Source: JACNKV01 sp964645915
Lineage (GTDB): Bacteria; Fidelibacterota; Marinisomatia; Marinisomatales; JACNKV01
Reading direction: 5' to 3'
NCBI GenBank assembly: GCA_964645915.1
Contig: CAZYDH010000003.1
Span: 1 to 64,000 of the forward strand
Length of the DNA stretch: 64,000 bases
Shown here: positions 1 to 9,079 of the stretch, piece after piece
Position numbering within the stretch: position 1 is the first letter of the stretch
Layout of the letters: every line of letters begins with the position of its first letter
Notes under the pieces: model-generated
What the model was told of the DNA's origin: nothing
Databases searched by the model: none
Seen by the model: the letters and a program-made list of their open reading frames with translations, nothing else
Position numbers and translations under genes: made by a program

Positions 1-106
1 TGGGTATTGCATCTCCATTTCGATAATGCGTTACTTTCAGATTCTCCGCCATCCAGACTTGATCGCCAATGCGGATCGTTTTGAATGTTTGTATTTGTTT
101 CTTCAT
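1..106 (-). CDS. FISUMP-domain protein, N-terminal fragment cut by window edge
   Basis: Reading the minus strand from an ATG at 106 gives an open frame to the edge. The translation contains the run DQVWMAENLKVTHYRNG. This is the hallmark of the FISUMP domain (Fibrobacter succinogenes major paralogous domain, TIGR02145), which is found in exported or surface proteins of FCB bacteria. A purine-rich ribosome binding site (AGAGGTT) lies just upstream of the ATG. There is no signal peptide in the visible 35 residues: the protein begins directly with a Lys/Gln-rich segment and the domain. The rest lies outside the window, so length and anchoring are unknown. The role of FISUMP domains is not established. 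Confidence 0.75.
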   Translation of the reverse strand, partial: MKKQIQTFKTIRIGDQVWMAENLKVTHYRNGDAIP

Positions 107-578
107 TTCTAACCTCTTGTTTTTTAATGTAGTTCATTATGCGTGGTTTTCTAGTTACCAATTCTAAAAGGCAGCTTTTGTGAAATACGAATCATATAAC
201 TCTAAACCCAAACTATGATAACTCCCATCGTGCTGTCAAATAACAACCCGTGGTAACCCATTGGATTCAATATCAATATGTCATCGTTATTTATCAGGTG
301 TCCTTTCATTGGTGACTCTATTAAGAAATTGAAAAATGATTGCAACGCTTTCAATAATGTTTGTGTATTCTCGGTATGATACACGAAGCGTTTAGAACAG
401 TCACAAACTAAGATTTACCTGTTAAATAACAAAATGCCCATTGCAGGCTGGTTAAATGTAATTATATTTATTTATCTGTCCAATAAAAATTGTTTTCATT
501 ATTAAGGTGTGTTATTTATTATTTGAAACTGATAATATTCGATGATTATATTTTATACAACACTGTAAATTAACAAGC
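107..578. other. Gene-poor intergenic stretch
   Basis: This 472-base, AT-rich stretch separates the FISUMP gene from the glycosylase gene. It holds a minus-strand open frame of 60 codons (202-384) that has no ribosome binding site and resembles no family I recognise, so I do not call it. It must contain the promoters for the two divergent flanking genes, but I could not pick a convincing -35/-10 pair. I saw no tRNA-like fold, long repeat or strong hairpin. Confidence 0.5.
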
Positions 579-1205
579 ATGAATCGTTCCACTATTCAAA
601 CAGGATTAAAGCATTTGTCAGATCATGACCCGCGATTTGATGACCTGATCAAAAAATACGGACACCCTACGTTCAAAAAACCGCCACCACATTTTCAAGC
701 TCTGGCAAAGTCGATAATCTTTCAACAATTAGCCGGTAAAGCTGCCAATACAATTTATAATCGATTTTTAGCGTTGTTTAATAGTGCTCAGGAATTCACT
801 CCTGAAAACACGGTACGCTTCTCGATTGAGTCCTTACGTTCAGTTGGGTTGTCTCTAAGAAAATCTGAATACATTCTTGATTTAAGCTCTGCCTTTCTTG
901 ATGATAATTTCTTGCCAGGTGATTTGTCGAGCTTAAGTAATGAAGAGATCAGCAATAAACTCATCTCTATTCGAGGAATCGGTCAATGGACCGCTGATAT
1001 GTTTTTGATGTTCACACTCCAACGGCAAGATGTTATGCCAATAAATGATCTGGGCATTCAAAATGGATTGAGAATCTTTTTTAATCTTGAAGAGAATCCA
1101 ACCCCCGATAAGATAAAACAACTAACGAATGGATGGAAGCCCTACCGAACACTGGGGGCATGGTATATGTGGGAAATTGTGGATGACGGGTTTACGTGGG
1201 AATGA
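579..1205 (+). CDS. DNA-3-methyladenine glycosylase II-like (HhH-GPD family)
   Basis: This base-excision repair glycosylase is predicted to remove alkylated purines such as 3-methyladenine from DNA in the cytoplasm. The 208-residue protein covers the HhH-GPD core: the helical segment with FQQLAGKAA (about residues 48-56), the helix-hairpin-helix loop IRGIGQWTA (131-139), and the PINDLGIQ stretch in which Asp157 matches the catalytic aspartate of AlkA. The C-terminal WKPYRTLGAWYMW is also typical. It lacks the N-terminal domain of E. coli AlkA, like the short yeast Mag1-type enzymes. The start is the first ATG and no clear ribosome binding site precedes it. The gene stands alone. The family is confident; the exact substrate range is not. 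Confidence 0.88.
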   Translation: MNRSTIQTGLKHLSDHDPRFDDLIKKYGHPTFKKPPPHFQALAKSIIFQQLAGKAANTIYNRFLALFNSAQEFTPENTVRFSIESLRSVGLSLRKSEYILDLSSAFLDDNFLPGDLSSLSNEEISNKLISIRGIGQWTADMFLMFTLQRQDVMPINDLGIQNGLRIFFNLEENPTPDKIKQLTNGWKPYRTLGAWYMWEIVDDGFTWE

Positions 1206-1369
1206 TTTTCCTCGAAAAAAAATAATCATCTTCTGTTATAAAAGTTTTTTTCTTTTTATATAAAACCCTTTAATTTTCCACATCTGATGTGATTCAAATA
1301 TCTTTTATACATATGGATCTAATTCAGAGTTTGTTCATTTCAGAAATGAAGCTGTAAAAAATTAATTAA

Positions 1370-1570
<201 letters not shown>

Positions 1571-1600
1571 ATCCATTATAAATTATTCCATAACGTCTCA

Positions 1601-1636
1601 GTTGGATAAACACAATATCTTCTGTGTTTATCCAAC
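1601..1636 (+). other. Perfect 14-bp hairpin after ferredoxin gene
   Basis: The arms GTTGGATAAACACA (1601-1614) and TGTGTTTATCCAAC (1623-1636) are perfectly complementary around an eight-base loop. No T-run follows, so it is not a textbook intrinsic terminator. It may stabilise the 3' end of the ferredoxin mRNA or aid termination together with the next hairpin. Confidence 0.7.
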
Positions 1637-1658
1637 GGCTTTCTGGATGGTTTTACGA

Positions 1659-1687
1659 GAAAACGGCTAAATAAAAGCCGTTTTTTC
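1659..1687 (+). terminator. Rho-independent terminator
   Basis: The arms AAAACGGCT (1660-1668) and AGCCGTTTT (1676-1684) pair around a seven-base A-rich loop. The T-run continues to 1686. It ends the ferredoxin transcript before mrp. Confidence 0.8.
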
Positions 1688-1769
1688 GTAGTGCTAATTT
1701 CACAACACAATCTTTAAGATTCCTCAAGGAACTATTTCACCTATATATAGGTACTATTGTAATACACAT

Positions 1770-2876
1770 ATGAATAAAGAAAAAATAACTGAATTACTTC
1801 AAACGATCCATTATCCGGGATACAGCAGAGATATCGTCTCGTTCGGAATTATCAAGGACATTTCCATTCAAGAAAGAAACTTGTCCATTCGATTAAATAT
1901 ATCAACGGAAAATGTTAAAGTTAGACATACTATCAAACAGGATGTCCACCGAGCATTAACAAATACCGGACAGTTTGATCAGATCGATCTTATCATGGAT
2001 GATCCACCGGCAAAACCGGAAACCAATGAAAAAGCTTCTCAATCCTTGGTCAGCGGAAACATTAAACACATTGTTGCTGTTGCCAGCGGAAAAGGTGGTG
2101 TGGGAAAATCAACCGTCGCTGCAAATCTTGCGGTTGCCATGGCAAAGAACGGACACAAAACCGGCTTGCTTGATCTCGATATTTATGGTCCATCCCTTCC
2201 TATTATTATGGGAATAAATTCCTCCCCGGAAATTTCCGAGGATAAAAAACTGATCCCTATTGATATTCATGGTGTAAAAGCAATGAGCTTTGGATTTATC
2301 AGCGGAAACAACGCCCCGACGATTTGGAGAGGTCCTTTGGTGTCCAAAATGACGCAACAGTTTTTCAGAGATGTCTTATGGGGCGATCTGGATGTTCTGA
2401 TCTTGGATCTTCCGCCCGGTACCGGGGATATACAGTTGACCCTCACACAACATGTTCAACTAAGCGGAGCTGTAATTGTTACAACTCCTCAAGACATGGC
2501 GCTTGCAGATGTGCAAAAAGGAGCGGATATGTTTCGAAAGGTCAACGTACCTGTGTTTGGTGTGGTTGAGAATATGTCAGGATTTTATTTGGAAGGAACT
2601 GCGTCAAAAGACGCTAAGCTCCAGCTCGATGGTTATGGAGATGTGCCTCTCGATGAAAAAGATCGTTTTTCGATTCGTTTAGATATCTTTAAGCGCGGGG
2701 GTGGGCTGAAAGAAAGTAAACGATTAGAGGTTCCGTTCTTAGGTGAAATACCGATTTCTCCTGAAATTGCACTTTCTTCCGACAAGGGTATTCCTGTTGT
2801 GTCCGCTCAAGCGGATTCAACTTTAGCTCTGTGTTATTTTAATTTAGCCGAACAACTCGAAAAGGCGTTGAATTAG
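1770..2876 (+). CDS. mrp: Mrp/ApbC/NBP35-family P-loop ATPase, Fe-S carrier
   Basis: The 368-residue protein has an N-terminal MIP18 (DUF59) domain (about 1-80) and a MinD/Mrp ATPase domain with the deviant Walker A ASGKGGVGKST (105-115), DLDIYGPS (135-142) and DLPPGTGD (213-220). Family members carry Fe-S clusters to target apoproteins in the cytoplasm. The usual CxxC that follows ENMSGF and binds the bridging cluster is absent. An insertion of about 30 residues rich in Asp, Lys and Leu sits there (271-307), and the only cysteine in the whole protein is Cys355. Some Bacteroidota Mrp proteins also lack this pair, so a role in maturation without direct cluster binding is possible. It begins at the first ATG, with no strong ribosome binding site, and is transcribed alone or ahead of uppS (91-base gap). 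Confidence 0.9.
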   Translation: MNKEKITELLQTIHYPGYSRDIVSFGIIKDISIQERNLSIRLNISTENVKVRHTIKQDVHRALTNTGQFDQIDLIMDDPPAKPETNEKASQSLVSGNIKHIVAVASGKGGVGKSTVAANLAVAMAKNGHKTGLLDLDIYGPSLPIIMGINSSPEISEDKKLIPIDIHGVKAMSFGFISGNNAPTIWRGPLVSKMTQQFFRDVLWGDLDVLILDLPPGTGDIQLTLTQHVQLSGAVIVTTPQDMALADVQKGADMFRKVNVPVFGVVENMSGFYLEGTASKDAKLQLDGYGDVPLDEKDRFSIRLDIFKRGGGLKESKRLEVPFLGEIPISPEIALSSDKGIPVVSAQADSTLALCYFNLAEQLEKALN

Positions 2877-2967
2877 TTTGTTGTTCATTCTGAGAGTATC
2901 TATTGACTGATAGGCAACAGAAGGGTAATTTCGCCAGCGAATTTATATACATATTCTGGTCTTTAAT

Positions 2968-3726
2968 ATGAAGTCCGAACAAAAGAAAACCTCCATATCA
3001 AAACAGAGTCTTCCAAAACACTTGGCTATTATCATGGATGGAAACGGTCGTTGGGCTAAAAAACGCTCCCTTCCTCGTATTGCCGGTCATCGTGAAGGAA
3101 TTCGTTCTGTTCGAGAGATTACACAGATTTGTGGAGAAATTGGTATACAATATCTTACCTTGTATACATTCAGTACCGAAAATTGGAATCGACCGAAATC
3201 GGAAGTCTCTGCTCTGATGAGTTTGCTTCTTCGAACGATTAACGGCGAAATAGATCGGTTAAATAAAAACAATGTGAAATTAAAGACTATCGGTAATTTA
3301 GATGCCTTGCCCGAAAAATCCAAAAAGGGAATTTTAGACGGTATCGAATTAACTAAAAACAATACCGGACTTCAGTTGATCCTTGCCCTCAGTTACGGAA
3401 GCCGACAAGAAATAATACAGGCCGTAAAATCTATGTGTACAGATATTCAATCTGGCACACTAGAGGTCGACCAGATCACCGAAGATGCTTTTACAAAATA
3501 TCTTTATACAGCAGACACTCCTGAGCCGGATCTTTTGATCCGAACCGGGGGTGAATTTCGAATGAGCAATTTTCTATTATGGCAGGCAGCCTACACAGAG
3601 ATCTACACCTCTTCGGTTTTTTGGCCTGATTTTCGTGAAAACGAACTTATGGAAGCCATTCAAGAATACCAACGACGCGAACGTCGATTTGGTTTAACCA
3701 GTGAACAGATTACAGGAAAACCGTGA
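2968..3726 (+). CDS. uppS: Undecaprenyl diphosphate synthase (cis-prenyltransferase)
   Basis: The enzyme adds eight cis isoprene units to farnesyl diphosphate, giving the C55 carrier lipid for peptidoglycan and O-antigen sugars. The 252-residue protein shows the family signature IIMDGNGRWA with catalytic Asp24, the AGHREG motif, the YTFSTENW segment, and the C-terminal RTGGEFRMSNFLLWQ substrate-binding region. Length is normal. Its stop overlaps the GTG start of bamA by four bases (GTGA), which suggests translational coupling. It opens the envelope-biogenesis run, and lipid precursor supply through dxr lies in the same run. Confidence 0.96.
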   Translation: MKSEQKKTSISKQSLPKHLAIIMDGNGRWAKKRSLPRIAGHREGIRSVREITQICGEIGIQYLTLYTFSTENWNRPKSEVSALMSLLLRTINGEIDRLNKNNVKLKTIGNLDALPEKSKKGILDGIELTKNNTGLQLILALSYGSRQEIIQAVKSMCTDIQSGTLEVDQITEDAFTKYLYTADTPEPDLLIRTGGEFRMSNFLLWQAAYTEIYTSSVFWPDFRENELMEAIQEYQRRERRFGLTSEQITGKP

Positions 3727-6122
3727 AAAATTATCTTAAATTATTCATCATGATCTCCCTTTTTGGAGGGATACTCCTCGGACAAAAATCCACCGAACTA
3801 AAAATATTAAAAGTGGATGTTACGGGAAATGAGTTAACAACGCGAAATATGATCTTATACACCTCCGGACTTCATGATGGAACTACACTCAAATCCGGGG
3901 ATTTATCTAGAAGCACAAAACGCTTATGGCAGCTTGGGTTGTTCAGCGACATTCAAATCTATTTAACAGAAGAAACTCCTGAAGGAATTTCTATAGTTAT
4001 ATCCGTGGTGGAAAATCCCATTCTTGGGAATTTGGTCTTTAAAGGAAATAAAAAGATCAAAGAAGGAAAATTGAAAGAGAAATTAGGCTTACAACCGGGA
4101 CAACGTCTCCGCCCGCATCTTTCGACTGAAGCCGTTCAGAAAATAAAAAAACTATATGCCGAAGATGGATATTTGCGTGTCAATATTTCAACAGAATATG
4201 TAGAAACCTCGGCGAAAAACCTTCCCAGTGAAAAAGTAAGAATTAACACAAGAGACCTTGTTTTTAATATAGAGGAAGGTAAAAAGATCAAATTAAAACA
4301 AATCGAATTTGTCGGGAACGATGCCTATCCTCAGTGGCGATTACGATATCTCTTAAAAGAGACCAAACAACAACGCTGGTATTTTTTCTGGCGTTCATTT
4401 TATGACACAGATAAATTTGAAGAAGATAAGCAACTCCTTACATCCTTCTATAAAAACAACGGTTATCGGGATTTTGAAATTGTGTCGGATAGTGTAAAAT
4501 ACAATGACAATGCCATGAACTTAGTGGTCACTTTAAAAGAAGGTCCTAAGTATCGATTCCGAAATTTTTCATGGGAAGGACAAACACTGTACACCTCTGA
4601 ACAGCTAAAAAAACGACTCGGATTATCCAAGGGTGATGTATACAATGAAGAAGAATTTAATAAAGCTGTGTTTGACCGTATGCAGGGATTGTACATGGAC
4701 AAAGGATATATTTACAGCCAAATAGAACCCAAGATTAACCCAATTGGCGAGGATTCCATTGATGTTCATTTTCAGGTTACTGAAAATCACATGGTAACGG
4801 TTCGAAATATTCTTATCAGCGGAAACACAAAAACCCGTGAAAATGTTATCAGACGAGAGTTAAAGATTTATCCCGGAGATGTATTTAACCGTAATCGGTT
4901 GATCAGAAGTCAGCAGGATGTCTGGATGCTGAACTATTTTGGAAATGTTGTTCCGGAGGTCATTCCTGTTGACGAAGATGAGATCGACCTAGAAATTATG
5001 GTTGAAGAGAAATCTTCCGACCGCGCGTCCGCAAATATTGGGTTCACCGGAGAATACGGAATGACGGGTGGTGGTGGATTAGAATTCAACAATTTCAGAG
5101 GTCTTGGTCAACGATTCTCATTGAGTTTTAATACCGGAACAAACTACTCTATGTACCAAACGACGACTCCATCTAAATATCGTTCGTTCAGTTTGAGTTT
5201 TACCGATCCTATGATTTTTGATACACCTAATTTGGTTGGTGCATCATTATTTTACAGTTTTCGTGGGGCATCAACTAATTATTCATTTCCATTGGATATC
5301 ACCATTCGAGGTGGTTCGATCAGCTTAGGGCGTCGATTCCGCTGGCCGGACGATTATTTCCGAGGAAATTGGATTTTCCGCGCAGTGAAAAAAACATATA
5401 GTGGCGACCCGGAAGATATTGCTGATTTCAATCTCGAAGATAATGAAACAACCACAGGGATCAACCTTACACAAGTGATTACCCGCGACAGTCGAGATCG
5501 CCCTGAGTTTACTACAATGGGGTCAAGAGTTTCACTTGAGACGACCATGTCCGGATGGTTTTTAGGTGGAAATGAAGATTTTCATAAACATTTGTTGAAT
5601 TTAGAGTGGTATACACCTACATTCTGGAAATTTGTTTTGATGGGTTCGGCGAAACTCGGAGTGATTAGTCCTCTTCCTTCATTGGATGATAAGCTTTCAC
5701 TGGTACCGTTTGATGAAAAATTTATCATGGGTGGAAATGGAATTCCTTACGGTAATATGCTCCGTGGTTACCCGGATAATTCCATTGGACCCATAACCTC
5801 ATCAGGGCAGCCTGCTGGTGGAAATGCCATGATGCGCTTTACGACAGAATATCGGGTTCCTTTCTCAGAAAGTCCGGTCGTTTACGGAATGTTATTCGGA
5901 GAGATGGGAAATGTGTGGAACACATCTGACTTGACAGAGCCTTTCAATCTGCCAAGAGCCGGAGCACTGTCTTTAAAGCGGACAGCAGGGGCGGGAGTAA
6001 GATTTTATATGCCTATGATCGGAATGTTGGGATTCGATCTAGGATATGGATTTGATGACATAAATGGTGATGGAAATCCGCAAGGGTGGACATACACTAT
6101 AACATTTGGACAACCATTTTAG
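3723..6122 (+). CDS. bamA: Outer membrane protein assembly factor BamA
   Basis: This is the central Omp85 insertase of the BAM complex, which folds beta-barrel proteins into the outer membrane. The 799-residue protein has a signal peptide (about 1-20), five POTRA domains (roughly 25-435; for example LKILKVDVTGN at the first), and a 16-strand barrel from about 440. The barrel carries the conserved L6 motif as LRGY near residue 680 and a C-terminal phenylalanine (ITFGQPF) acting as the beta-signal. Initiation is at GTG 3723 inside the uppS stop, with AGGAAAA a few bases upstream. The gene is followed after nine bases by skp, its usual periplasmic chaperone partner. Confidence 0.96.
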   Translation: MKNYLKLFIMISLFGGILLGQKSTELKILKVDVTGNELTTRNMILYTSGLHDGTTLKSGDLSRSTKRLWQLGLFSDIQIYLTEETPEGISIVISVVENPILGNLVFKGNKKIKEGKLKEKLGLQPGQRLRPHLSTEAVQKIKKLYAEDGYLRVNISTEYVETSAKNLPSEKVRINTRDLVFNIEEGKKIKLKQIEFVGNDAYPQWRLRYLLKETKQQRWYFFWRSFYDTDKFEEDKQLLTSFYKNNGYRDFEIVSDSVKYNDNAMNLVVTLKEGPKYRFRNFSWEGQTLYTSEQLKKRLGLSKGDVYNEEEFNKAVFDRMQGLYMDKGYIYSQIEPKINPIGEDSIDVHFQVTENHMVTVRNILISGNTKTRENVIRRELKIYPGDVFNRNRLIRSQQDVWMLNYFGNVVPEVIPVDEDEIDLEIMVEEKSSDRASANIGFTGEYGMTGGGGLEFNNFRGLGQRFSLSFNTGTNYSMYQTTTPSKYRSFSLSFTDPMIFDTPNLVGASLFYSFRGASTNYSFPLDITIRGGSISLGRRFRWPDDYFRGNWIFRAVKKTYSGDPEDIADFNLEDNETTTGINLTQVITRDSRDRPEFTTMGSRVSLETTMSGWFLGGNEDFHKHLLNLEWYTPTFWKFVLMGSAKLGVISPLPSLDDKLSLVPFDEKFIMGGNGIPYGNMLRGYPDNSIGPITSSGQPAGGNAMMRFTTEYRVPFSESPVVYGMLFGEMGNVWNTSDLTEPFNLPRAGALSLKRTAGAGVRFYMPMIGMLGFDLGYGFDDINGDGNPQGWTYTITFGQPF

Positions 6123-6131
6123 GAGGACAAA

Positions 6132-6662
6132 ATGAACAAAAAACGCACAATTATGTGGGTACTGATGCTAAGCATCTTGCTGCCTGCGTTTTCAATGGCA
6201 CAGGCAAAAATCGGATATATCGCATCTGAGCGAATTCGAACAGAATACGAAGAGTTCAAAGAAGCTGAATCTCAGCTCCAACTTGAATTCCAAAAAGTTC
6301 AGTTTGAATATGCCGATATGATGGTTCAACTTGACAGTTTAAAACAAGCCTATGAAACGCAACGCCTGATGAGCTCCCCGGATTGGAGAACAGAAAAAGA
6401 AAATGAAATCCAAGGCTTAGAAGGACAAATTCAAGCATTCCAGGCTCAAAAAGTCGGTCCTGAGGGTGAGCTTTATCAACGTCAGGCTCAAATGGAATAT
6501 GAACTGCTGACAAAGGTTAAGCAAGCTGTTGACCGTGTTGCTATTGATAAAGGATATGATTTTATTTTTGACGGATCTGTTTCTTTGCTTTACGGTAAAC
6601 CTACCTTTGATCTTACAGACGACGTTCTACACGAACTAAGAAAAGCCAACGAAACAAACTAG
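6132..6662 (+). CDS. skp: OmpH/Skp-family periplasmic chaperone
   Basis: The 176-residue protein has a signal peptide ending near SMAQA (about residue 25). A mature domain of two long amphipathic helices rich in Gln, Glu and Lys follows, the tentacle-like coiled-coil fold of Skp, and ends with the DFIFDGS-type C-terminal strand segment. Skp trimers hold unfolded outer membrane proteins between the Sec translocon and BamA. An excellent ribosome binding site (AGGAGG) precedes the ATG. The bamA-skp-lpxD order is widely conserved in didermic bacteria and supports the call. Confidence 0.92.
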   Translation: MNKKRTIMWVLMLSILLPAFSMAQAKIGYIASERIRTEYEEFKEAESQLQLEFQKVQFEYADMMVQLDSLKQAYETQRLMSSPDWRTEKENEIQGLEGQIQAFQAQKVGPEGELYQRQAQMEYELLTKVKQAVDRVAIDKGYDFIFDGSVSLLYGKPTFDLTDDVLHELRKANETN

Positions 6663-6670
6663 TCAGTCTT

Positions 6671-7675
6671 TTGATCTCTCTGCAAGAACTTGCTGTTCGT
6701 TTAGACGGGACGGCAGTTGGCAACCTGCAATTAAAAATTTCAGGTGTCTCTGAAATACAGAATGGAAAGGAAGGGACGATCACCTTTCTTTCCAATCTAA
6801 AGTACAAACAGTTTTTAGCCACAACCGATGCATCAGCTGTTTTGGTAACCGATGCATCCATTCTCGGTGATAAATCCGGAATCGTTGTAAAAAACCCCCA
6901 ACTCGCCATTGCCAAAGTTCTTGCTCATTTCAAAAAAGAACCCGCATTTCCTCCTAGTGTTCACCCGACAGCTATAATTCATGAAACAGCTGTTCTTGGT
7001 GCTGACATTTATGTAGGACCTCATGCTGTTATTGAAAAAAACACTAAAATAGGAGCGGGTGCAGTCATAGGGGCAAATTGCTTTATTGGAGAAGAGACAA
7101 CCATCGGAAAAAGTTCCGTTTTATTCCCCAATGTCAGCATTTATTATAGATGTACCATTAAAGATGCGGTTCGAATTCACAGCGGTACCGTAATCGGATG
7201 CGATGGCTATGGATTTGTTACTGAAGATGATGCACACCATAAAATTCCACAAAACGGAAATGTAATTATTGAAAACGATGTAGAAATTGGAGCTAATTGC
7301 ACCATTGATCGCGCAACGATTGGATCTACTATTATTGGTTGTTGTTCAAAATTAGACAATCAAGTTCACATCGCTCATAATGTACAAATTGGCAAAGGAT
7401 GTCTAATTACCGGTCAGGTTGGAATCGCCGGTAGCGTCAAAGTTGGAAATTTTTGTATTTTTGCCGGGCATACCGGAGTTGCGCCCCATGTCGTCATTGG
7501 AGATCGTGCGGTCTTCGCTGCAAAATCGGGTGTGACAAAATCTCTTCCAGGTGGAAAAATTTATGCAGGGATGCCGGCAAGAGAAATAAAAGAACAAAAC
7601 CGGAAAGATGCTGTTCTTTCAGAGGTTGCAAGAATTAAAAAACGGTTAAATATTTTAGAAGATAAAAACGTATGA
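6671..7675 (+). CDS. lpxD: UDP-3-O-acylglucosamine N-acyltransferase
   Basis: This is the third step of lipid A synthesis: transfer of a 3-hydroxyacyl chain from ACP to the amine of UDP-3-O-acylglucosamine. The 334-residue protein has the N-terminal uridine-binding domain (about 1-100, including KEGTITFLSN) and a left-handed beta-helix of hexapeptide repeats. The HIAHN motif contains the likely catalytic His236, and a C-terminal helix follows. The start is TTG at 6671, eight bases after the skp stop. It gives an N-terminus (MISLQELAVRL) that fits the family, and no ATG exists nearby. The stop overlaps the lpxC-fabZ ATG by four bases. Confidence 0.95.
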   Translation: MISLQELAVRLDGTAVGNLQLKISGVSEIQNGKEGTITFLSNLKYKQFLATTDASAVLVTDASILGDKSGIVVKNPQLAIAKVLAHFKKEPAFPPSVHPTAIIHETAVLGADIYVGPHAVIEKNTKIGAGAVIGANCFIGEETTIGKSSVLFPNVSIYYRCTIKDAVRIHSGTVIGCDGYGFVTEDDAHHKIPQNGNVIIENDVEIGANCTIDRATIGSTIIGCCSKLDNQVHIAHNVQIGKGCLITGQVGIAGSVKVGNFCIFAGHTGVAPHVVIGDRAVFAAKSGVTKSLPGGKIYAGMPAREIKEQNRKDAVLSEVARIKKRLNILEDKNV

Positions 7676-9075
7676 ACAGAAATCAGAGAACAATAAAAAC
7701 AGATGTGTCCTGTACGGGGATTGGCCTGCATACAGGAGTAAAAAGCACTGTCACGTTCAAGCCGGCTGAAGAAAATTACGGAATTCGATTTATTCGAACC
7801 GATGTTGAGAATTGTCCAGAAATTAAAGCTGACATTGAACACGTTTCAGACATTTCTCGCGGAACCACCTTAGAACAAGACGGAGTGAAAATTCATACTG
7901 TCGAACACGTTCTTGCGGCAATCACCGGGCTTCGAATTGACAATATCCAAATTGAACTCACCGGAAAAGAGCCTCCTGTGATGGATGGAAGTGCGTTAGA
8001 TTTTGTGATGTCCTTGAAACAAGCGGGAATGGTAGAGCAAACGGCTCCAAGAGAAGTCCTTGCTATCGATAAGGCAATCGCTTACTCCAACCCTGATAAA
8101 GGAATTGATATCCATGTTCTTCCTTCTGACCGGTTTCGTGTTACGTTTATGATTGATTATAAATATCCGTCGCTTGGCACTCAATATACCGCGATCTATG
8201 ATATGGAAAAGGACTTTCCGACAGAGGTTGCGCCGGCCAGAACATTTGCTTTCTTAAGCGAGATCGAGGCATTGAAGGAAAATGGTTTGATCCAGGGAGG
8301 GAATCTTAACAATGCTGTTGTCATTGTGGATAAAGAAATAGATGAAGAAGAAGCAACTCGTCTCAAAGATCTTTTTGGCATCAAAGATGAGTTGATCACC
8401 GGAGCAAACGGTATTTTAAACGGAAAATCATTACGTTTTTCAAATGAACCTGTCCGGCATAAAGCGTTAGATCTTATTGGAGACCTTGCCCTGCTTGGCA
8501 TTCCGATTAAAGGTCATGTTATTGCCGCTCGAAGCGGACATGCATCAAATGTTGAATTTGTGAAAAAAATCAAAAAAGAATATCAAAAAAGAATTCTTCA
8601 AAAAAAATATCAGAACAAAACCACATCCGAATACTTTCTTGATATCCACGCGATCCTGAATCTAATCCCTCATCGATATCCATTTATCTTAATTGATCGT
8701 ATTTTGGACATGACTCTTGGAGAACAATGTATTGCGATAAAAAACGTAACGATCAATGAACCGTTTTTTCAAGGACATTTCCCCAATCAACCTGTGATGC
8801 CCGGAGTGCTAATTTTAGAATCAATGGCTCAGGCAGGGGCATTTTTAGTTCTGAACAGCGTTGATGACCCTATGTCGAAAAACATGTTTTTCTCTGCAAT
8901 TACCCAATCCAAATTTAGATCACCCGTAACCCCCGGGGACCAGCTTAGAATTGAAATGAAACTTGTAAAAATGCGATTAGGGGCAGTAAAACTGCAAGGA
9001 AAAGCTTATGTGGGAGACAAACTTGTTTCGGAAGCAGATCTGATGGCTAATATTGTGGACCGAGTTGGAGGATAA
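7672..9075 (+). CDS. lpxC-fabZ: Bifunctional UDP-3-O-acyl-GlcNAc deacetylase / 3-hydroxyacyl-ACP dehydratase (LpxC-FabZ fusion)
   Basis: The 467-residue fusion joins two enzymes. Residues 1 to about 305 are LpxC, the zinc deacetylase committing to lipid A, with zinc ligand His79 in HTVEHVLAA, the RHKALDLIGD segment near 237-246 and GHASNVEFV. After a Lys-rich linker, residues about 320-467 are FabZ. Its IPHRYPFILIDR entry and the hot-dog helix motif GHFPNQPVMPGVLILES carry the catalytic pair His369 and Glu383. Fusion of these two enzymes is known in Bacteroidota and related FCB phyla; both compete for 3-hydroxyacyl-ACP. Its start overlaps lpxD (ATGA) and its last codons contain the ribosome binding site of lpxA. 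Confidence 0.96.
   Translation: MNRNQRTIKTDVSCTGIGLHTGVKSTVTFKPAEENYGIRFIRTDVENCPEIKADIEHVSDISRGTTLEQDGVKIHTVEHVLAAITGLRIDNIQIELTGKEPPVMDGSALDFVMSLKQAGMVEQTAPREVLAIDKAIAYSNPDKGIDIHVLPSDRFRVTFMIDYKYPSLGTQYTAIYDMEKDFPTEVAPARTFAFLSEIEALKENGLIQGGNLNNAVVIVDKEIDEEEATRLKDLFGIKDELITGANGILNGKSLRFSNEPVRHKALDLIGDLALLGIPIKGHVIAARSGHASNVEFVKKIKKEYQKRILQKKYQNKTTSEYFLDIHAILNLIPHRYPFILIDRILDMTLGEQCIAIKNVTINEPFFQGHFPNQPVMPGVLILESMAQAGAFLVLNSVDDPMSKNMFFSAITQSKFRSPVTPGDQLRIEMKLVKMRLGAVKLQGKAYVGDKLVSEADLMANIVDRVGG
9067..9071 (+). promoter_or_regulatory. Shine-Dalgarno that points to an ATT start for lpxA
   Basis: GGAGG lies in the last two sense codons of lpxC-fabZ. Eight bases downstream, in the lpxA frame, is ATT (9080), not ATG, GTG or TTG. 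The only in-frame TTG codons (9053 and 9065) lie upstream of this site and cannot be served by it. Confidence 0.6.
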
Positions 9076-9079
9076 TACC

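Noticed and set aside
202..384. Minus-strand open frame of 60 codons in the left intergenic region
   Set aside because: No ribosome binding site, no recognisable family, AT-rich background; a chance frame is likelier.
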